Below, piece after piece: positions 35,545-47,425 of a stretch of 64,000 bases of DNA. The notes beneath the pieces are model-generated. The model was not told the origin of the DNA. It did no database searches and worked only from the letters and a program-made list of their open reading frames with translations. Every line of letters starts with the position of its first letter. Position 1 is the stretch's first letter. Source of the stretch: Caprimulgus europaeus (Eukaryota; Chordata; Aves; Caprimulgiformes; Caprimulgidae); the NCBI GenBank assembly GCA_907165065.1, contig OU015525.1, positions 44,312,037-44,376,036 on the forward strand, written 5' to 3'. A program made the position numbers and the translations under genes.

Positions 35545-35930
35545 ATGAAGGCCAGAAGACAGACAGTTACAAGTCTTAAGTCTGACCTCCTGCATAACAC
35601 TGGTATTTGAATTTCACCCAGTGATTCTTGCAAACCCGTAAGTCCAAGCTGACTTAGATCAGAGTTTTAGAAAGATGTTCATTTGTGATTTAAAGACTTC
35701 AAAGGATGGAGAATCCATCAAATACCCATGGTATTTTGTTCCAATGGATAATAACCCTCATCTTTAAAAACGTGTTCCTCATTTCTTCTCTGTATTAATA
35801 TAGCTTCACCTTCCAGCCACTGGATCTCTATTTTTTCCCTTTATCTTTCAGAACTAAAAAGCATTGATCTGTGTAGGTAATTACAGATAGTGATTATGTC
35901 ATTACTTAAAAAAAAATTTAGGGTCTTTCC
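35545..35930 (-). mobile_element. Ancient CR1 LINE 3'-end fragment
   Basis: On plus it reads AAGGCCAGAAGACAGACAG, AGTCTGACCTCCTGCATAAC, TTCACCCAGTGATTCTTGCA, then TTAGAAAGATGTTCATTTGTGATTTAAAGA, TGGAGAATCCATCAA, TTGTTCCAATGGATAATAACCCTCAT, and CTTCCAGCCACTGGATCTCT. This order matches the reverse complement of the 3' region of old CR1 lineages (the L3-like group common in turtles and crocodilians). The element runs on minus, and its 5' side is lost after about 35915-35930. Divergence is high. Confidence 0.85.
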
Positions 35931-38900
35931 TACCTTAGACTCCAAGGCTTCCCCTTTCCAGTATAAAGGAGGAGTAAATACTGAGTGGAAATACTGTGAA
36001 ACAGAAAAGATCAAACTTTTCTCTCAAGTGATTTTTACATGAACAGACAGAAACAAGGCATCTAATCCATAAGGATCTAGATTAAAATCAACAGCCTTAT
36101 TATGTTCTACTTTGCACTTTATTTCCAGATGGCCCACTGTTTTGCAAAGTAGATTCAGTGTAAATTGGACAGTCACTCTTGGCTTCAAATTTTCTGCATT
36201 TAAGTCAGACTCCCAATAGCATTTTAATGGGATATTCAGGCCAACAGCATCTTATCTCAACTTCCTCACTTCAAAAGGAGATAAACTACCTCACCAGACA
36301 CTGTAGCTTCTCCAGGTGAGATATACTTGAGCCAGATTGAATCCTAGGGGACAATTCCAGCACTGCCTTGTACCCTGTATCACTCAGTTGAGTGAGGTTG
36401 CACAGGATATACATCAATACAAAACTTGGCTTACAGTCACAATGGGCAAGGAAGCAGAAGGGACAGGGTCTTTAGCAAATCAGATTTTTGCCTGACTAAA
36501 TATTGCAAAATTAATGAATGGCATTCCATTTTTCAGCTTAAATTCTTTTTACAGCCATCATGGTAAAAACACATGTTTTGTAGTCTACAGTCTGTTTTGC
36601 ATAGATGGAACATTTTGCATAGCTTACTGATTTATTGTCTTGATGATCTTTTCTTTTGCCTTAGCAGTTCAAGATGTCTCTTGTGGCATTGCTCTTGTCA
36701 ACCTGATACCTGAGTAGAATTCATCTCTCTTTAGCCACTACCAAAAGGTAACAATATCAATGATAATTTAATGTTTAGTAATATATACATAAGCCATGCA
36801 GACCAGATCAAGTAACATTCACATGAAATGTTAGCCCCAAAACTTAGTCCCTAAATCCCTGTGTAATTACAGCTATCAATATGCTTAGTGCATGTGTATC
36901 CACCAACCCCTATATAAAAACTTTCAGTGTTCAGTTTGATCATTTGCCTGTGGATTTGCAGCTCAGATACTATGCGCAGGAATCCTAAGGTATTTGGCTG
37001 AGCGGAACACACTGGACTTTTTCTGACGACTTTTTTATTTAATTTAAAGAGCATATACACTACCCAAATGTAAAATACTATTTTTCTTACTGGTTATTAG
37101 AATAGCCTAAATTAATTGCAGATGAGTTCCTTTTTATTCCTAGTTAAGTTTGCCTTTGTTACCAGTGCCAGATTTGCCAGTTAATACACAAAAACATCAC
37201 AGCCTTACAGTCTGTGGATCAAGAACAGATCCTGGTGCTTCCTTTTGTCATTAAGTTCAACTACTAACAAAATGCAACCAGTAAACCACAAATAGACTCA
37301 AGAACTATTCAGTTCTAAAATCATTAGTTGGTTTTCCTAAAAAATTGCCCGATCTTTGGGAAACCAAACATGATGTAGATGTTTGGAGACATGTAGACTG
37401 GACACAAAAGGATTCACTCATTTGTAGGATTTGTTTCTGTCTACCATACCTCAACACCCTGGCGTTCCTGTCTGCAGGACAAACTGTTGTCCAAGTGCAT
37501 TTTCAGTATCCCAGGTTTTCTGACAAGACAGGAATACAAGCCATCTGCTTTTCAAAGAGAAAGGCGAGGGATCTGCCTAATATCACTTCCCTGTGGACAA
37601 TCAGGTTCGTGCCAATTTACTGAGGGTGCGGAGAGAAACCTGTGCTTCTGCCTTGAGCCCTCACATGCCAAGCTGCAGCCCAGAATTTTTACAGCTTCAT
37701 CCTGAACTTCTGACAAGAAGGGTTTACAAAAGAAATCTTGCCAGATCCTTAACTATAGCGACGCCACTATAATATTTACAAGTACATTATACTCTTTCCA
37801 AACATATGCGCTTATTACTTATGTCTCCATTCCTGCCTCCCTTCTAGGGGACTTTTCTGTATAAACAAAACAGATTCTCTTGCTTATACTTAGAAAATCT
37901 AATTGCTCTGCGTCTCTAGCTGTTATGCAAAAGCCCAAACAGCCAAGAGATTCTTTCAGTGCATTTACACAGCAGCAAGTCTCTACAAAAAATATAAACT
38001 TCCTTTTCCACTTTGCTCTTCTTTGCTTTCATAAATCTGCCCATTTCACTCATGTTTGGATAAGATTCTTCTTTCTAAAAAAAAGTAAAAATAAAAAATG
38101 CAATTCTGGGTTACTCAGGCCGTCAGTTACGCAGCCCAGCCTTACAAGAGTTGACAATTCTGTCCCTTTAAGTAAACAGAGGAACAGAAAAGATACATAA
38201 ACAGTAAGACCACTTGCAGGGCTGACAGCTTGTCTGCTCCAGCAAAAGCAGGTTCCCAGGGAAAGTGATTGCCTAATAGTAATAGGGAGTGACAGGGATT
38301 TCCTAGCTTTTCCATGAACATCTCAAAGCAGTTTGGTCCTGGGCACAGATATGCCCATTTCTGCTGATGGGTTAGACAGATATGGCCTGCAGGTAAGGAA
38401 CGGCTCAAAAGTAGCTAACCCAAAGCAACATAGGTTTCACTGCACAATGTTTTAGCTGGATTCAAAGTCACAGTGACTTTGAATGCTTTTAGTGAACACA
38501 GACCAGGCTGTTCTAACTGTTTTGAAGTTGGGTTTGCATCAGGGGTTCAGGTTTGGAAATCAGAGTCAAACTGAGAAACAGTCTGAGAAACAGTGGCTTC
38601 AAGTGAGCTTAAAGCAAAATAAAAGGGGATTCAAATCTGAAATAGTACAATTTTACTGAAATAATTTTTCTTGTGAAATTTTAGGCATGTTTCAAACAGC
38701 ACTTAAGATAGGACTCTTCCAACTCTAAAACAATAGGAAATCGAACATGTAAAGATAAAAATATGTAGCCAGACTCTAGTCAGGAATGCCAGGTAAGTTT
38801 TTCACTTCAGCTGCCTTTTTACCCTGGCTAAGAAATATTTCAGTTGGGTTGTTGTATCTATTTGAATGCTTAGATAATTCAGAAATTACACTACTGGGAA

Positions 38901-41900
38901 GTATGGTTTGTATATAGCCTGTAAAAAGGAGGTGTTTGGGAAAAAAAGACTTTTAAGTAAGAAAGTAATACCTAGAGCACAATATACACAGGAATTGTAT
39001 GAGTCAGGTAAATTACTCCTGCATAGGATTTTGTAGAAAACAGCTTCTCTGGTCTGTCTGATGCTGATGTGGTCCCTCTTATCAAGAGACAGATCAGGAA
39101 CAAAGTATACTGGTCAGCATTTTTCTTCTACAGTTCTGCAGTTATAAACAGGTCATAAAACAAGCAAAACAACATTTTCAAAGAAGCTACTATCACATAA
39201 CAAAAGCTGTCTCAAAATATTCTTTCCTATTGCACTTTATTCTTTCTGAGCTTTCATTTTCCCAAATAAAGGATTTAGTTTCTGATGAGTAAAAGTTCTT
39301 CCATCTACACATATATGACATGGCTGCAGAAAGAGTGGGGAAGTAGTAGTCTCAAGCTATCCTTAAATTATATGATGAGTTGTCTGAAGGACTGATCTGG
39401 TCATAACAGTGAGAAAATTATGGGATGTTGGATGAATGTCTGTTTCTAGTCTTGGTAATTCTGAAGACACGAAGACAGTTACCTTTGGGCTGGGGGGTAC
39501 ACATATTATGGAAGACCAAGTATAATCCATATGTGGGAGAAATTGTATTAAGATTGGTCTGTAAATACATATGAGATTTGATTCCTCTCTCCAAATATTT
39601 GCATTAAATTCTGGGGATTGACCTAACTGGAACCTCCCACAAAAAAAGAACTCAGAATTCAGTCATTAAAGCTGAAACCTGGTATTGATAGTAGGCCTGA
39701 ACTTTATTATCTGAAAATATTTCTGATCATCCCTGATTCTTCTGAATTTGTGGAACTCAAGTAGGAATTAAACATTGCACTAAAATGATAAGCTGTAGAT
39801 ATAAAGTCTAATAAACTGGTTTATTTTCCCTTTATTTTTGGCATGGATTGTGTCAGAACACTTTAGCCTTGGATGAACTGTATCCTGACAACTGAAATCA
39901 GGAAGTCAGGACATTCAGAGACTATTAAGAAAAAGGAGACTGAGGGGAAAAAAACATACAAATAGGTTTGATGACAAGGAACAAATTTCATTAAGAAGAA
40001 ACCCACATGAGGAAAAACAGTTTTTACTTTGCTGTTTTAATGGACAAAGTCAGCAATATAAAACAACCAGGTCATCCATCTATTCCTGCAGGAAAACCAC
40101 TGGAGCCTTCAATATCATAGTGTCAGCTGCTTTTCTATAGCCTGACCTCATGAGCTAAGAAGCATGAACTCTGCTAAAAAAGATTCCTTTGGGTTCAGTA
40201 AGACTGCCTCCTGTTTTTAAGTTTTCTCTACGTGTGTGTGTGGATATTGTGACACCTGCAGTCTGATAGAGCTGTTATTGCTGTAACTGTGCAAACTAAT
40301 TTAGGCACCCTGATTGGGTTTTTTTTAGTCGTGCTTAAGTGGCTGATTTTAGCCTTTGAAAACAGGAAACAAGTGCTATAATTTTAAAGAAATAATCTGG
40401 CAATCAACCCATTAAGAACAAGAAATCAAGAGAGGGGGTTGAGAGAGGGTTTGGGTTTTTTTTAGTCAGAAGCTTAAAATTGGACACAACTCAGACACAA
40501 TTTTCCTTAACTAACCCCTGACTCTGCTTAGAGCAGTAAGGAAGTGGAGGAGGAGCATGACTTAAATGGACTGAACCAGAAAATAATAAAAGAAAAACAA
40601 TGCTATTCTCTGGAGAAAATAGTGTCATGATGAAAAATCAGTTTATTCTCAGTTAGAATAAATTTTGAAAGAAAGAAAACACAAGAAGATCATTTTCAAA
40701 GGAACTGCACTCATTAAAAAATGATGTGTGTATCAGGGGGATAACTTTAAAGAGGAAGCAGTAATTTAAACACCATTCCCTTTCCCAGAACCTTTGTTGC
40801 GAATTTGTAATATAATAATCAAGTGCAGAGGTGTTTAGAAAAGCACTTAGATTCACCTGAATATGACTTGGGCAGGTCTTATTTTCCCTCCTTTTGTTAG
40901 TTTATTTTGATTAATAGCTAAAATGTATTTTGGTTATAAGCAGATCTAAGTTTTTAAGTCAAAATTAGTAAACCAGAGAGGCCAGCCAGAGGGAACACTG
41001 AATTGAAGGAAGACTAACTTTGCCTTCCTAGTGCCCAGGAGGTAATCAAAAGCTCTGCTTCTACAGTTCATGAGTCAAATCTTGACCTCAAATACACCTG
41101 TAATTGGAAGATCAGTGGGATCATTAGCACATAGCTAATGAATAACTTTGGTCCTAGATGTTAGAAAATGAAGCAAAGTTCCAGCAAATCTCACTCATGA
41201 GAAACCGAACCAAAATTTTTTGAGAAACAGGATGACAGATATATGCAGCCAGCTATGTAAATCCATGTCTTGGCTTGTCAAACATGGCATTAGGCAGAGT
41301 TCCTGAGCAATGTATGGACACAACCATCTCCTCTCTTATGCTTTGGACTTGAATAACCCAGTTGTACTCTCATAACTTAAAGTTTTGAATTTGAGTTTCT
41401 TTCAGTGCTTATTTGCTGATGGACAGAAGCTGCCTCTAAACTTCTGCCTATGTGCTGGCGCTACTCACCTGATCTGGTGTACTTTCACACACAGTGTCTC
41501 CTCAGTATTATTTGACAGGCATTTCCTCCCACGCCACTGATATGAGAACAAACCACATGAAAATGGAACGAGTCCTAAGACACTGAGTATTTCCCCTCCC
41601 CATGCTGGATGTTTACAAGCATTCATTGCTGTCAAAACAATATTAATACAAACCAGTGACTGTGCTGGGGTATTTCAGTCTAAGCATGTGGCTAGATATA
41701 TAGAGAAACACTCAGAAAACAACTTTCTTAAACAAATAAACAGCTCAGCTCTTGAACTTTATGCTCACAGTAATCTCTGTCACCATTAATCACGCTCAGT
41801 GTTTGACTAAATGGGGGGGAGCAGGGTAGAAAAAAGTCATAACCCTCTGTTCAAACCAGCTGAGAATCATTTTCTTAAACGTGGAATATATGGTGGGCCT

Positions 41901-42718
41901 GATCCAGCTCTGGGGAGCACTGTTCTTGTGAGGAGACAGACCTGATATCTTTGGCATGCGTATTACTACAAGAACACAGAAGACATTCATAGGTAATTGC
42001 TAAAAGCTCCAAAGTCCCCTACGAGAAGACTCCACAGACTATCACAGTGCCTGTGGCTGTATATCAGATGTTAAGAATCTGTTTCTGTTTAACAAATGAT
42101 AAAACCACAATCCAACTCCTAAGAAAGACAGTTTCTGCATTAAGAAGGTGCTTAGGGAATAGGATCAGTTCAGAAGCCTTGAAGAGAGGTTGGATAGGTA
42201 GCTCACAAACTACTCTTTCAAGCAGTACCCTTACTTCTCCTAAAATGAGTCTCTCACCTATAGTTACAAATCCAGTTGGAGAAGCTGAGGTAGTCTCTGT
42301 TGTCAACATATATTATTCTCCTATGACACCAGAACATTCTTGATTTATATACAAGTTATTGGAGTCATCCACATTATTTTCTTTGGGAAGGGTGAGAAAG
42401 AGAAGACGGCTGCTGAAGAGATCGAGTGGGGAAAAAGGTGTAGGCAAGGAAAACTGATTATTGCTGCTTAGCAAAGCTTGTGTTTTTACCCCTCATTGTC
42501 AAATAACGCTGTTCAGCTGATGAGAACCAGCTGGGCCCTTAGACACTTGATGAAGCAATAAGGTCCACATGCTGATGGCTAACATGAAGCAAAGGTGCTA
42601 ATTGCTAGCATATAGGTTAAAAAAAAATTTAAAAAGGCTCCACCTGCACACTATAACTTCTGAACTTTCATTTTCCCAGCAACAGGAAAACTATAATTTA
42701 AACAACCTGTCCCACTCC
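35931..42718. other. Long AT-rich unique non-coding stretch
   Basis: Nearly 7 kb with no recognisable gene, RNA or repeat family. Open frames reach 106 codons and match nothing known. Minor simple sequence: a doubled CTGAGAAACAGT at 38569-38592 and a short GT tract at 40231-40242. This is the emptiest large block in the window. Confidence 0.5.
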
Positions 42719-43170
42719 CAGAATCACAGAATGGTTAAGGTTGGAAGGGACCTCTGAAGGTCATCTAGTCCAACCACCCTGCTCAAGCACAGACTCCTAG
42801 AGCACATGAACCAGGATTTTGTCCAAACATTTTTTTTTTAATTTCTCCAGGGAGGGAGATTCCACACCTTCTCTGGGCAACCTGTTCCAGAGCTCAGTCA
42901 CTCTCACAGTAAAGAAGTTCTTCTTTATGTTCAGGTGGAACTCCCTATGCTGCAGTTTATGCCCGTTGCCTCTTGTCCTATTGTTGGGTGCCAGTGAGAA
43001 GAGTCTGGCCCTGTCCTCTAGACACTCTCCCTTTAGATATTTATAAACATTAATCAGGGCCCTTCTGAGTCAACTTTTCTCCAGGCTGAACAGACCCAGC
43101 TCCCTCAGCCTTTCCTCATATGAAAGATGCTCCAGTCCTTTAATCATCTTAGTAGCCCTTCATTCATTGT
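42719..43170 (-). mobile_element. CR1 LINE 3'-end fragment, moderately diverged
   Basis: On plus it starts with AGAATCACAGAATGGTTAAGG and TTGGAAGGGACCTCTGAAGG, then CATCTAGTCCAACCACCCTG. It continues with CTCTGGGCAACCTGTTCCAG, GTAAAGAAGTTCTTCTTTAT, CTTGTCCTATTGTTGGGTGC, TCCAGGCTGAACAGACCCAG and CTCAGCCTTTCCTCATATGA. The whole 450 bp follows the reverse complement of the CR1 3' region, covering the C-terminal coding end and the short 3' UTR. The 8-bp tail is reduced to one or two units. The element is 5'-truncated near 43170, as is usual for CR1. Confidence 0.95.
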
Positions 43171-45559
43171 TCTTTTATAAGGGAAAAATTGAATTTTAAG
43201 GCAGATTATGACCCTGAGTGACAGAAAAAAATATGCAACCAGATTTGCACATTGAACTGATTTAAGAATCAGATAGAGAGATTAGCTGATGCATAGTGTC
43301 AGACCAGCCATGTCTCTCATTATAGCCTCAACCTAGACAGAAATAGATTCCGAAAATCTTTAGTCTCTGTAAACAAAATTGCCAGAGTCCCACAGCCGCA
43401 GCAGATGGGCCTGATTTCCAGGTGCTGTAAGTCAGCCATGGATCCCAGTAAGATACTATGGACTTTTGTATCCTCTACCTTACCTCTGCCAATGGAGCTT
43501 GTCCTGCAGCTGATACATGAGGATTGACTTGTTTGCTTGCTTTCACAAACAACACATGCTCACTGAGGAAGCTACAGAAGCCAGGAAGGTGACAGCATTC
43601 TCTCTCCATCCTTACTATTACATCCCATAATGCCATCACAGCATGATTAAACCTTGAGTCAAATGATGTACTGTTGGCTCCTGCTCACATTGCTTTCCTT
43701 GTCCTGGCCTCTTTCTGCACAGTCCCATTTCCTTTCTTCAACTACCTTCTCTTGCCTTCCTCAAATTTTGTTTCAGGACAGATTTCTACTCTCCTTCATC
43801 ATTATTTTTTTCTTTTCAGAAGTCCTTACACCACAGGGATCTAGGTGTGACTGCAGCAGGGACCTAGACGAAGGCATGGGACTAGCTGGATGGGGATACA
43901 ACCCTGCCTCTAGGGCAGTGCTTGGAGGAAAGGTAAGATTGTCTCTGGCCAGTTAGCAGTCAGCAGCGCTGCAGTGTCATGGTCCTGCTTCTGAAGTACT
44001 TTAATTCAGCAACTCTACATGTTGGGGAAGGCACCAGAGAAAATAAGTTCATCAGATGTCCCTATCTAAAACCATCGGAACAGTGCTCTCCTTGTCAGCT
44101 TGTACCCAGCTTCCTGTTTTGATGCATGATTCCCTGACTGCTATTTAATCCCAGTTTGGTTCTAAAAGATTACAAAATACATTTTTGGCAATGTCTTTCT
44201 GAGTTTCCTAGCAAACAAAACTCACTTTTGGGAAGATGCCGAATCCTAATAAAGCTCTTCAGAAGAAATGTTTTCTAACTATAGCTACTGTGACCACTTA
44301 CTGCATTTAAGCACTGATGATGGAAGTAAGCTGTTATGAGATAAACTGATACATACTTTTCTGGAAATGATTTATTAGTACTGTTGTAACCAAAAAGATT
44401 AGCACCCTGTGGGATGGCGTGACCCCTGGACAAGATTAGACATGAGGCCCAAGTTGAGACAGATCTTGAATTTGATTCAGAGAATTGTGCCCTTTCACAA
44501 CTGAAACTGCAATAATAGGAGACTTGGAACTAACAAGTGCCACCAAGTAATTTCTCAGATACCACTAATTTGGAGATAATTCTATTTTAAGTATTTTAAG
44601 CCTAAGGAATCATACGGATTAGATCTCCTCAGAGTCTGAAATATACAGATATGCAGCCTCTGAAACTAAAGTAAGATATAAGATTTTAAGGAAGGAAAAA
44701 TTAAACAATTACAGTAATATTTGTGATACAATCCTAATAACTTGGGGGCTAGGAAAATATGTGGTGTTAAAACAGTACTCCATGGTTTCTGATTGCAACA
44801 GAAATCTCAGCTGGTTGGTATTGTTTTCAGAATGAAGGGGGTGATGGAAGATGTCTTACTTCTATTTAATATATATTTGTTTTTTAAGGAGGTGTCACAT
44901 CAAGTAGAGTTTCCTCTGGTGTTCCTGAATATATGGATAAAATCATTCTGCAAAATGAAAGTCAGGAGTAGCAATGGACATGCCCTGGGTCCAGCATACA
45001 GATCCCTTGGTGTATATACACTGAAAGATCCCACAAGACATAAGTGGACTCAAGATCAGTAGTTTCTTCATTTCATAGGTTTGCAAAGTCCAATGCGTAT
45101 TCTGAATTTTGCTGTAATCCAAGGAGTGCTTTTTAATTAAGTAGCAAGATCCCAAGAGGATTTCTCAGAAACATAGCAGTGATAAACAGACCTCATAGTA
45201 GGAAGTATTCTATTAAAATCTTTGGAAAGCAAATGTTTCATGCCTAGCTTCCTCATGTTCCAAACAATGTTTAGGGTATACAGTAAATAAAATCTAAATA
45301 CAGCCAACAGATATGATTCTTACTTTAGTTCTATCAGAAAATGCTAGGAAATCAATTTGTATTAATTTTCACTTCACACCCAGACTGTTTTTTTGTAGTA
45401 CACTCTCTCTCCTAGAAATATGGTTGCTTTGCAATATCTATTTTCTTATAAATCCACAAATGTTTTACCTAGATAGCCACAGGCAGCCTTTCCGCCCCCT
45501 CCCCCACCCCATCCCAAGAAAAATCAGACTACTGATGGCTACAAAAGCACGAGCTTCAA
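43171..45559. other. Unique non-coding DNA
   Basis: No gene recognised. A 100-codon plus frame (43654-43956) starts with a hydrophobic segment but has no family match and sits in a pyrimidine-rich stretch. I do not regard it as coding. Confidence 0.45.
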
Positions 45560-46990
45560 ATAAAACAATAAGAGGTTAGCAAAGGTTTGGATAATTTCCA
45601 TGTTAAAATGGTTGAGTCTAATGCACTCAAATGCTAGACCATGTAAGATTGAAAGATGCATAAAACTTTTAAAATACATCATAAATTGACTAACTCTATC
45701 TTGGAACCACTGACAGATACCATTAGAAAGACGTGTCTGACGTGAGACAAAAGAAGATTGGGAAAGGACAATTACAGTGTCCATCTTTATAAGAGAGGCA
45801 GAAGAGGAAAAGGGTAATTTTTAAACTACAGCTCCAGGTTGCCAAAGAAATGCTAGAACAAATAATCAACAAACCATCTGTAAATACCTAGAAAATAAAC
45901 AACGTGATAAGCATAAGCCAGTTTACATTTGCCAGAACAAACTGTGCAAAACCAAAGTAATTCCTACAACCACATGACAGAACTTGCAGATAAAGAAGTC
46001 ATAGCTGTTATACAGCTCATCTTAAGAAATGTACCAGACAGGATGACATGATGTGCTCTGGAGAAATTTATGGAAGCGTGGACTAGGTGAAAGGAAAATA
46101 AAATTCTCTTTCAGGAGGGACTAATCAATGGATAAAGGTTCTTTCCTACATCAAGTATTACTCAGTATTTTCATTAATGATCCAGGAAAGGGAAAAAAAA
46201 TGTTTAAAAGTATTTATCAAATATCAAAACCAACTTATTCATCAAATTTGATGATGATACCAAGTAAGAAAAACTCTTAATGCATTAGAGGACAGAAAAG
46301 ACACCATAGTCCTCCTACATTCGTGTTAACAATCAGAAAGTCATAGAGCACTGCCCAAGGGGGAGAGAGGATCATTTATCTCCACTGTACAGGAATAAAC
46401 TGCTGCATGGAGCAACTGATAGAGAACGAATGCCTAAGAAGTATTTAGGTGGGAAAGAACTAGGGTTTATGTAGTGGATCACAGGGTGAACAATGTTGTT
46501 GTTCAAATGACACACAGGAGTAACCTACAAAAGATACACTGCCTGCAAGAGACGAGATTCTCCTTTTTCCCCTTTCAGAGCTTGCAAAGCCTCAGCTACC
46601 ATATCTGAGTAAAAATGTTGAGCATTGAAGATTCCACAGAGGAACTACATATTAAAAGTCTAGAAAATATGCCTTAGAGGAAAGATTAAAACATTTGAGG
46701 TTGTTAAGTTACTGAAAAGAGGATGGAGGGGACATGATAATTGTCTTAAAATATACAAAAGAAAGCTGCAAAGAAAATGAATGTTTTCTGTATCCTTGGT
46801 GTATAGGAATAGATTAATGTAAGGATTTAGATTAGGCATTAGCAAGAACTTCCTAACAGTACGAACAGTGAAGCTCTGGAGTAAACACATGAGGAAACTG
46901 TGGACCCTTCATCATGAAACATTTTCAAAAAATGATCAAAGGTGTAAGACATGAAATGAATATGGTTGATACTGTCTTTCCTTGTCCCTC
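45560..46990 (+). mobile_element. Ancient CR1 LINE RT-domain remnant, plus strand
   Basis: A decayed CR1 runs in the plus direction for about 1.4 kb. Landmarks in order: a TTTACATTTGCCAGAACAAA segment (45925 on), matching 'HGF.KN.CQTN'; SIFINDP at 46164-46184; KFDDDTK at 46244-46264, aligning to the catalytic FADDTK motif; KELGF followed by a VDH-like stretch around 46455-46485; and GDMIIVLKYTKESCK at 46728-46772, matching the C-terminal '(R)GDMI..(F)KYLK' region. After it comes TTAGGCATTAGCAAGAACTT, as in the CR1 C-terminus. Successive motifs lie in different frames and stops interrupt them, so the copy is dead. It is more diverged than the other copies. Ends are approximate and no 3' tail is seen. 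Confidence 0.8.
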
Positions 46991-47286
46991 ATTTTGAACT
47001 CCTTTTTATTCATGTGACCCTATGACACCACAATCCACAGAAAACTTATTTTCTCTGAGGTCACAGTCTCTATACCCCTACGAAATAGCGCATCTCTGTA
47101 GTACAGTTCTCAGATAAAAGTTTAATTGTAAGAGCAGACAGTGGTCCACAAAAAAATTTTAGGTTTGCCAGTGGTTGGGTAGCTGAAAAAGCTTGAAAAT
47201 ACTGGCACAGGCCCTAACTCAAAGTCTGAACTCATTTTATATCCCACCTTTATTCAGCCAGAATCTCACTGAAATATGTCAAAAAT
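46991..47286. other. Non-coding DNA, no feature recognised
   Basis: May contain unrecognised 3' sequence of the preceding CR1 copy, but nothing can be aligned by eye. Confidence 0.4.
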
Positions 47287-47425
47287 ACCAACCAACCAAC
47301 CAATCAACCAAAAAAAAACCCTATCCTCCACATCCCCCATTTTTTCTTTTTTTAAACTCATGGAAACCAGGATATTCTCTATTTTTTGCCAGCAGGAGAG
47401 TGGTACTTTTTTTTTTCTTTTTTTT
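47287..47425 (+). repeat. (AACC)n and T-rich simple sequence
   Basis: AACC units with one AATC variant (47289-47310) lead into a short A run. T-rich tracts follow at 47340-47353 and 47407-47425. Confidence 0.75.
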
